Below the pieces are notes generated by a model, which was given only the letters and a program-made list of their open reading frames with translations, had not been told where the DNA came from and ran no database searches. Below, piece after piece: positions 62,046 through 64,000 of a stretch of DNA of 64,000 nt (positions are counted from its first letter, which is position 1; each line of letters starts with the position of its first letter). This DNA comes from Rhodococcus opacus B4 (GTDB lineage: Bacteria > Actinomycetota > Actinomycetes > Mycobacteriales > Mycobacteriaceae). Location of the stretch: assembly GCF_000010805.1 (NCBI RefSeq), contig NC_012522.1, positions 4,960,001-5,024,000 of the forward strand. Direction: 5' to 3'. The position numbers were made by a program, and so were the translations under genes.

Positions 62046-62891
62046 TCAGCTCGGGTTCGGGTTGAAGGTGGACAGGACCAGATGGCCGCCGTCGACTGGG
62101 AGCTCAACTCCGGTGACTCGGCGCGCGGCGTCGGAAGCGAGGTACACCACAGCTCCGCTGATCTCGTCGGGCTCGATCAGACCTCCGATCGCGTGCCAAT
62201 GGCGCGCCGCGGCCTCGTGGTCGGTGCGGGTGGAGCCCGGCTTTCCGCCGGTCATGTCATAGCAGCCCTGCCAGTTCGTCATCGCAGTGTCGACAAATCC
62301 GGGCAGGATCGCGTTGACCCTGACGCCGTAGGGAGCGAACTCCAATGCGGCTGCTTTCATCAGACCGAGCGCACCGTGCTTGGCCGCGGTGTAGTGAGCG
62401 GCGCCGGCCTGCGCCTCCACCCCGTTGACCGATGCGGTGATGATCACCGATCCCGATCGCTGCGTGATCAACTGCGGTGCTACCGCTCTCAAGGTCCGCC
62501 ACACTCCATTGAGGTTGACGTCGATGGTATCGAGCCAGTCCTCGTCGGTCAGATCCCACAACGCTCCGCGGGTCCAGATGCCGTGGTTGATCACCACGAT
62601 GTCGATGCTCCCGAACGCGGCAACCGTCTCCGCCACCGCAACATCGAGTGCGGATGACGAACGCGCATCCGTCCTGTGCGTGGCGACCCGCACACCCAGC
62701 GCGCCAACGGACTTCGCCGCGAGCGTGAGATCCTCCTCGGTCGACAGCCCGTACTGGACCGAATCGATTTGCTCGCAAATATCGAGCAGGACGATGTCCG
62801 CGCCCTCGTTCGCGAGTGCGTGTGCGTGTGCCAGCCCCTGGCCGCGTGCGCCGCCGGTAACCAGCGCGACCTTCCCCTCGAGAGTTCCCAT
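62046..62891 (-). CDS. Mycofactocin-type SDR-family oxidoreductase
   Basis: 281 residues from ATG 62891 (AAAGGA). MGTLEGKVALVTGGARGQGL, the insert STEEDLTLAAKSVGALGVRV after strand 2, NHGIWTRGALW, Ser in IITASVNGVEAQ and YTAAKHGALGL. The insert marks the mycofactocin-coupled subfamily. The usual NAG motif reads NHG. Oxidises an alcohol; substrate unknown. First gene of the unit with the MHS transporter; predicted operator 68 bp upstream. Confidence 0.82.
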   Translation of the reverse strand: MGTLEGKVALVTGGARGQGLAHAHALANEGADIVLLDICEQIDSVQYGLSTEEDLTLAAKSVGALGVRVATHRTDARSSSALDVAVAETVAAFGSIDIVVINHGIWTRGALWDLTDEDWLDTIDVNLNGVWRTLRAVAPQLITQRSGSVIITASVNGVEAQAGAAHYTAAKHGALGLMKAAALEFAPYGVRVNAILPGFVDTAMTNWQGCYDMTGGKPGSTRTDHEAAARHWHAIGGLIEPDEISGAVVYLASDAARRVTGVELPVDGGHLVLSTFNPNPS

Positions 62892-62958
62892 ATCCACGAT
62901 CCTTTCGATGCCGACGTCTTGATCGCTACGAACGGTAGGTGTGCCGCGGGTCACACGA

Positions 62959-62975
62959 TGTCCTACTTCGCTACA
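62959..62975. promoter_or_regulatory. Predicted operator of the 52.9-kb regulator, site 8
   Basis: TGTCCTACTTCGCTACA: TGTC and ACA ends kept, right half one mismatch. 68 bp upstream of the SDR start, the same distance as at the other units. Confidence 0.5.
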
Positions 62976-63010
62976 CCTCTGCCGAGCCAACGTCGCGCCC
63001 ATACACAACA

Positions 63011-63053
63011 GCGGGGCGGGGTTCGGCATCGATCACCGAACCCCGCCCCGCTG
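63011..63053. terminator. Terminator after the LLM monooxygenase gene
   Basis: Perfect 17-bp arms (63011-63027 AGCGGGGCGGGGTTCGG, 63037-63053) with a 9-base loop, just downstream of the minus-strand LLM gene stop. Confidence 0.8.
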
Positions 63054-63062
63054 CAATTCAAA

Positions 63063-64000
63063 TCAGCCCACGCTCACGGCACGCTCCGCCTCGAACTGCT
63101 TCTGAGCGGCCGCCTGGCCGGCGGCGGTGGCATCGGCACCGGCACGGTTGCTGTTGACCACCTGGTCGTAGCCCCGCTGACGCGAAGTGCGCGCGCCACT
63201 GAACTCCGGCGCGACCCGCTCGGCGATCAGCTCGAAGCTCCGCAGCGCGGCCGGCTGCGGAGCCCACTCACCGTGCAGAACGAGGAACTTCCCGAATCCG
63301 CCGGACTTCTCCTGCAACCGCTCGATCTGTGCGATCGCCATCTCCGGAGTACCGATGACAGCGAGGCCGCTCTCGTTGACACCGTCGATCAGCGTGTCGA
63401 CGTCCGGAGCGGGATCGAAGCCCGGGGTAACGTGCGAGAGATAGTTCATCAGATCCAACAGCCCGTGCCGGCAGTCCGCTCGTGCCTGTTCCTCGGTCTC
63501 CGCCACATGCATCAGACCGGTGAGACGCCACTGGTCACGAGACACGGTGCGTCCGTTCTCGGCTGCGATCTGCTCGGCGATGTCCCAGTGGCCCGCGAGC
63601 AACTCGACGCCCATCGGGTTGGTGGCCGCGAGCGAGAGGATTCCTGCCCCGTACTTTCCCGCGAGCTTCGGACCGGTCGGCGACACCGTGGCGGTGACAG
63701 CCTTCTCGATGGTCGAGAACGGCGCAACGTGCAGGTAGGCGTCCTGGATCTTGTACCAATCCGTCTCCTCCGTGACCGTCTCGCCGTCGAGGAGACGGTG
63801 AATCACGTCGAAAGCCTGCTCCATCTTCCGCCGGCTCTGTACCGGGTCGATGCCGATCATGTGGGCGTCGTCTGCGAGTTGACCGGGGCCCGCGCCGAAG
63901 ATCACCCGTCCGCGGCTGAGGTGGTCGAGCAGTACCAGCCGGTCGGCGATCATGAAGGGGTGGTGATAGGGCAGCGAGACCACCCCGAGGCCCAGTTTGA
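63063..64000 (-). CDS. LLM-class flavin monooxygenase, LimB-like (5' end cut)
   Basis: The frame runs off the right edge; 312 codons are inside the window and the N-terminal 80 or so residues of the luciferase-like barrel are outside. Visible: LGLGVVSLPYHHPFMIADRL, LDHLSRGRVIFGAGPGQLAD, DAHMIGIDP, TVTEETDWYKIQDAYL, SQWRL-like segment and ESGLAVIGTPEMAIAQIERL. This pattern fits the limonene 1,2-monooxygenase/alkanal monooxygenase group, which needs reduced flavin from a separate reductase. With limA- and limC-like genes in the same window, epoxidation of a cyclic alkene is plausible. An apparent ATG at 63983 is internal. Confidence 0.8.
   Translation of the reverse strand, partial: KLGLGVVSLPYHHPFMIADRLVLLDHLSRGRVIFGAGPGQLADDAHMIGIDPVQSRRKMEQAFDVIHRLLDGETVTEETDWYKIQDAYLHVAPFSTIEKAVTATVSPTGPKLAGKYGAGILSLAATNPMGVELLAGHWDIAEQIAAENGRTVSRDQWRLTGLMHVAETEEQARADCRHGLLDLMNYLSHVTPGFDPAPDVDTLIDGVNESGLAVIGTPEMAIAQIERLQEKSGGFGKFLVLHGEWAPQPAALRSFELIAERVAPEFSGARTSRQRGYDQVVNSNRAGADATAAGQAAAQKQFEAERAVSVG

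Noticed and set aside
63063..63983. Taking the ATG at 63983 as the start of the LLM gene
   Set aside because: Coding similarity (KLGLGVVSLPYHHPF) continues to the window edge and the family has about 80 more N-terminal residues.
1..64000. tRNA, rRNA, CRISPR arrays, insertion sequences, phage genes
   Set aside because: I looked for transposase-like proteins, regularly spaced repeats and conserved RNA sequence and saw none; a covariance-model search would be needed for small RNAs.

Overview
The window is dense, high-GC actinobacterial DNA: no introns, GTG and occasional TTG starts, Shine-Dalgarno sites, many ATGA stop/start overlaps. It consists almost wholly of catabolic genes with their regulators and transporters. 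Several products (limonene-epoxide-hydrolase-like, carveol-dehydrogenase/mycofactocin-type SDRs, steroid-type flavin hydroxylase) point to a Rhodococcus or close relative; that is inference from protein families, not from a marker gene. I see no rRNA, tRNA, CRISPR array, insertion sequence or phage gene.

Left part (0-12.4 kb): an IclR and a TetR regulator, thioesterase, lipocalin-like conserved protein, MFS transporter, acyl-CoA dehydrogenase, MaoC hydratase, zinc-free quinone-oxidoreductase-like MDR, APH-type kinase, two SDRs, a PucR regulator and an LLM flavin oxidoreductase. Next (12.5-17.9 kb, minus strand) is an aromatic block: VOC dioxygenase-like protein, fumarylacetoacetase-family hydrolase, TfdB-type FAD hydroxylase and acetoacetyl-CoA synthetase. 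It diverges from a PucR regulator and a plus-strand operon (19.6-25.1 kb) with a two-component flavin hydroxylase, its reductase and a RibB-like protein that lacks the catalytic residues. The distal half of that operon is decaying: a nitroreductase, a mycofactocin-type SDR, an alcohol dehydrogenase and an SDR tail are all broken.

Middle part (25.2-35.2 kb): a ring-hydroxylating dioxygenase system (alpha, beta, ferredoxin, reductase, diol dehydrogenase), an ACMSD-type decarboxylase, a C-C hydrolase and a LigB-type extradiol dioxygenase, laid out like a p-cumate-type aromatic-acid pathway. An IclR gene sits in the centre, and the same 17-bp palindrome (GTTCCGG-N3-CTGGAAC) lies in front of three of the transcription units. 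The MFS gene in this block is a pseudogene. A second IclR, an MHS transporter and a CoA-transferase follow (35.2-38.9 kb).

Right part (38.9-64 kb): homologues of limonene-1,2-epoxide hydrolase (LimA), carveol dehydrogenase (LimC) and an LLM monooxygenase of the LimB kind (cut by the window end) lie among genes for CoA activation (AMP ligase), alpha-methylacyl-CoA racemisation, paired acyl-CoA dehydrogenases, paired hotdog hydratases, several SDRs, one true thiolase and two cysteine-less thiolase-like proteins with a DUF35 partner. A flavin reductase plus RibBA would supply reduced flavin. A 17-bp imperfect palindrome, TGTCSCR-N3-YGMGACA, recurs in front of nearly all these units, usually 64-70 bp from the start codon, as well as beside the gene for a GAF/AAA/Fis-type regulator that has no sigma-54 contact motif. 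My reading is a single regulon for degradation of a cyclic, methyl-branched (monoterpene-like) compound by epoxide/alcohol oxidation, CoA activation, beta-oxidation and perhaps retro-aldol cleavage.
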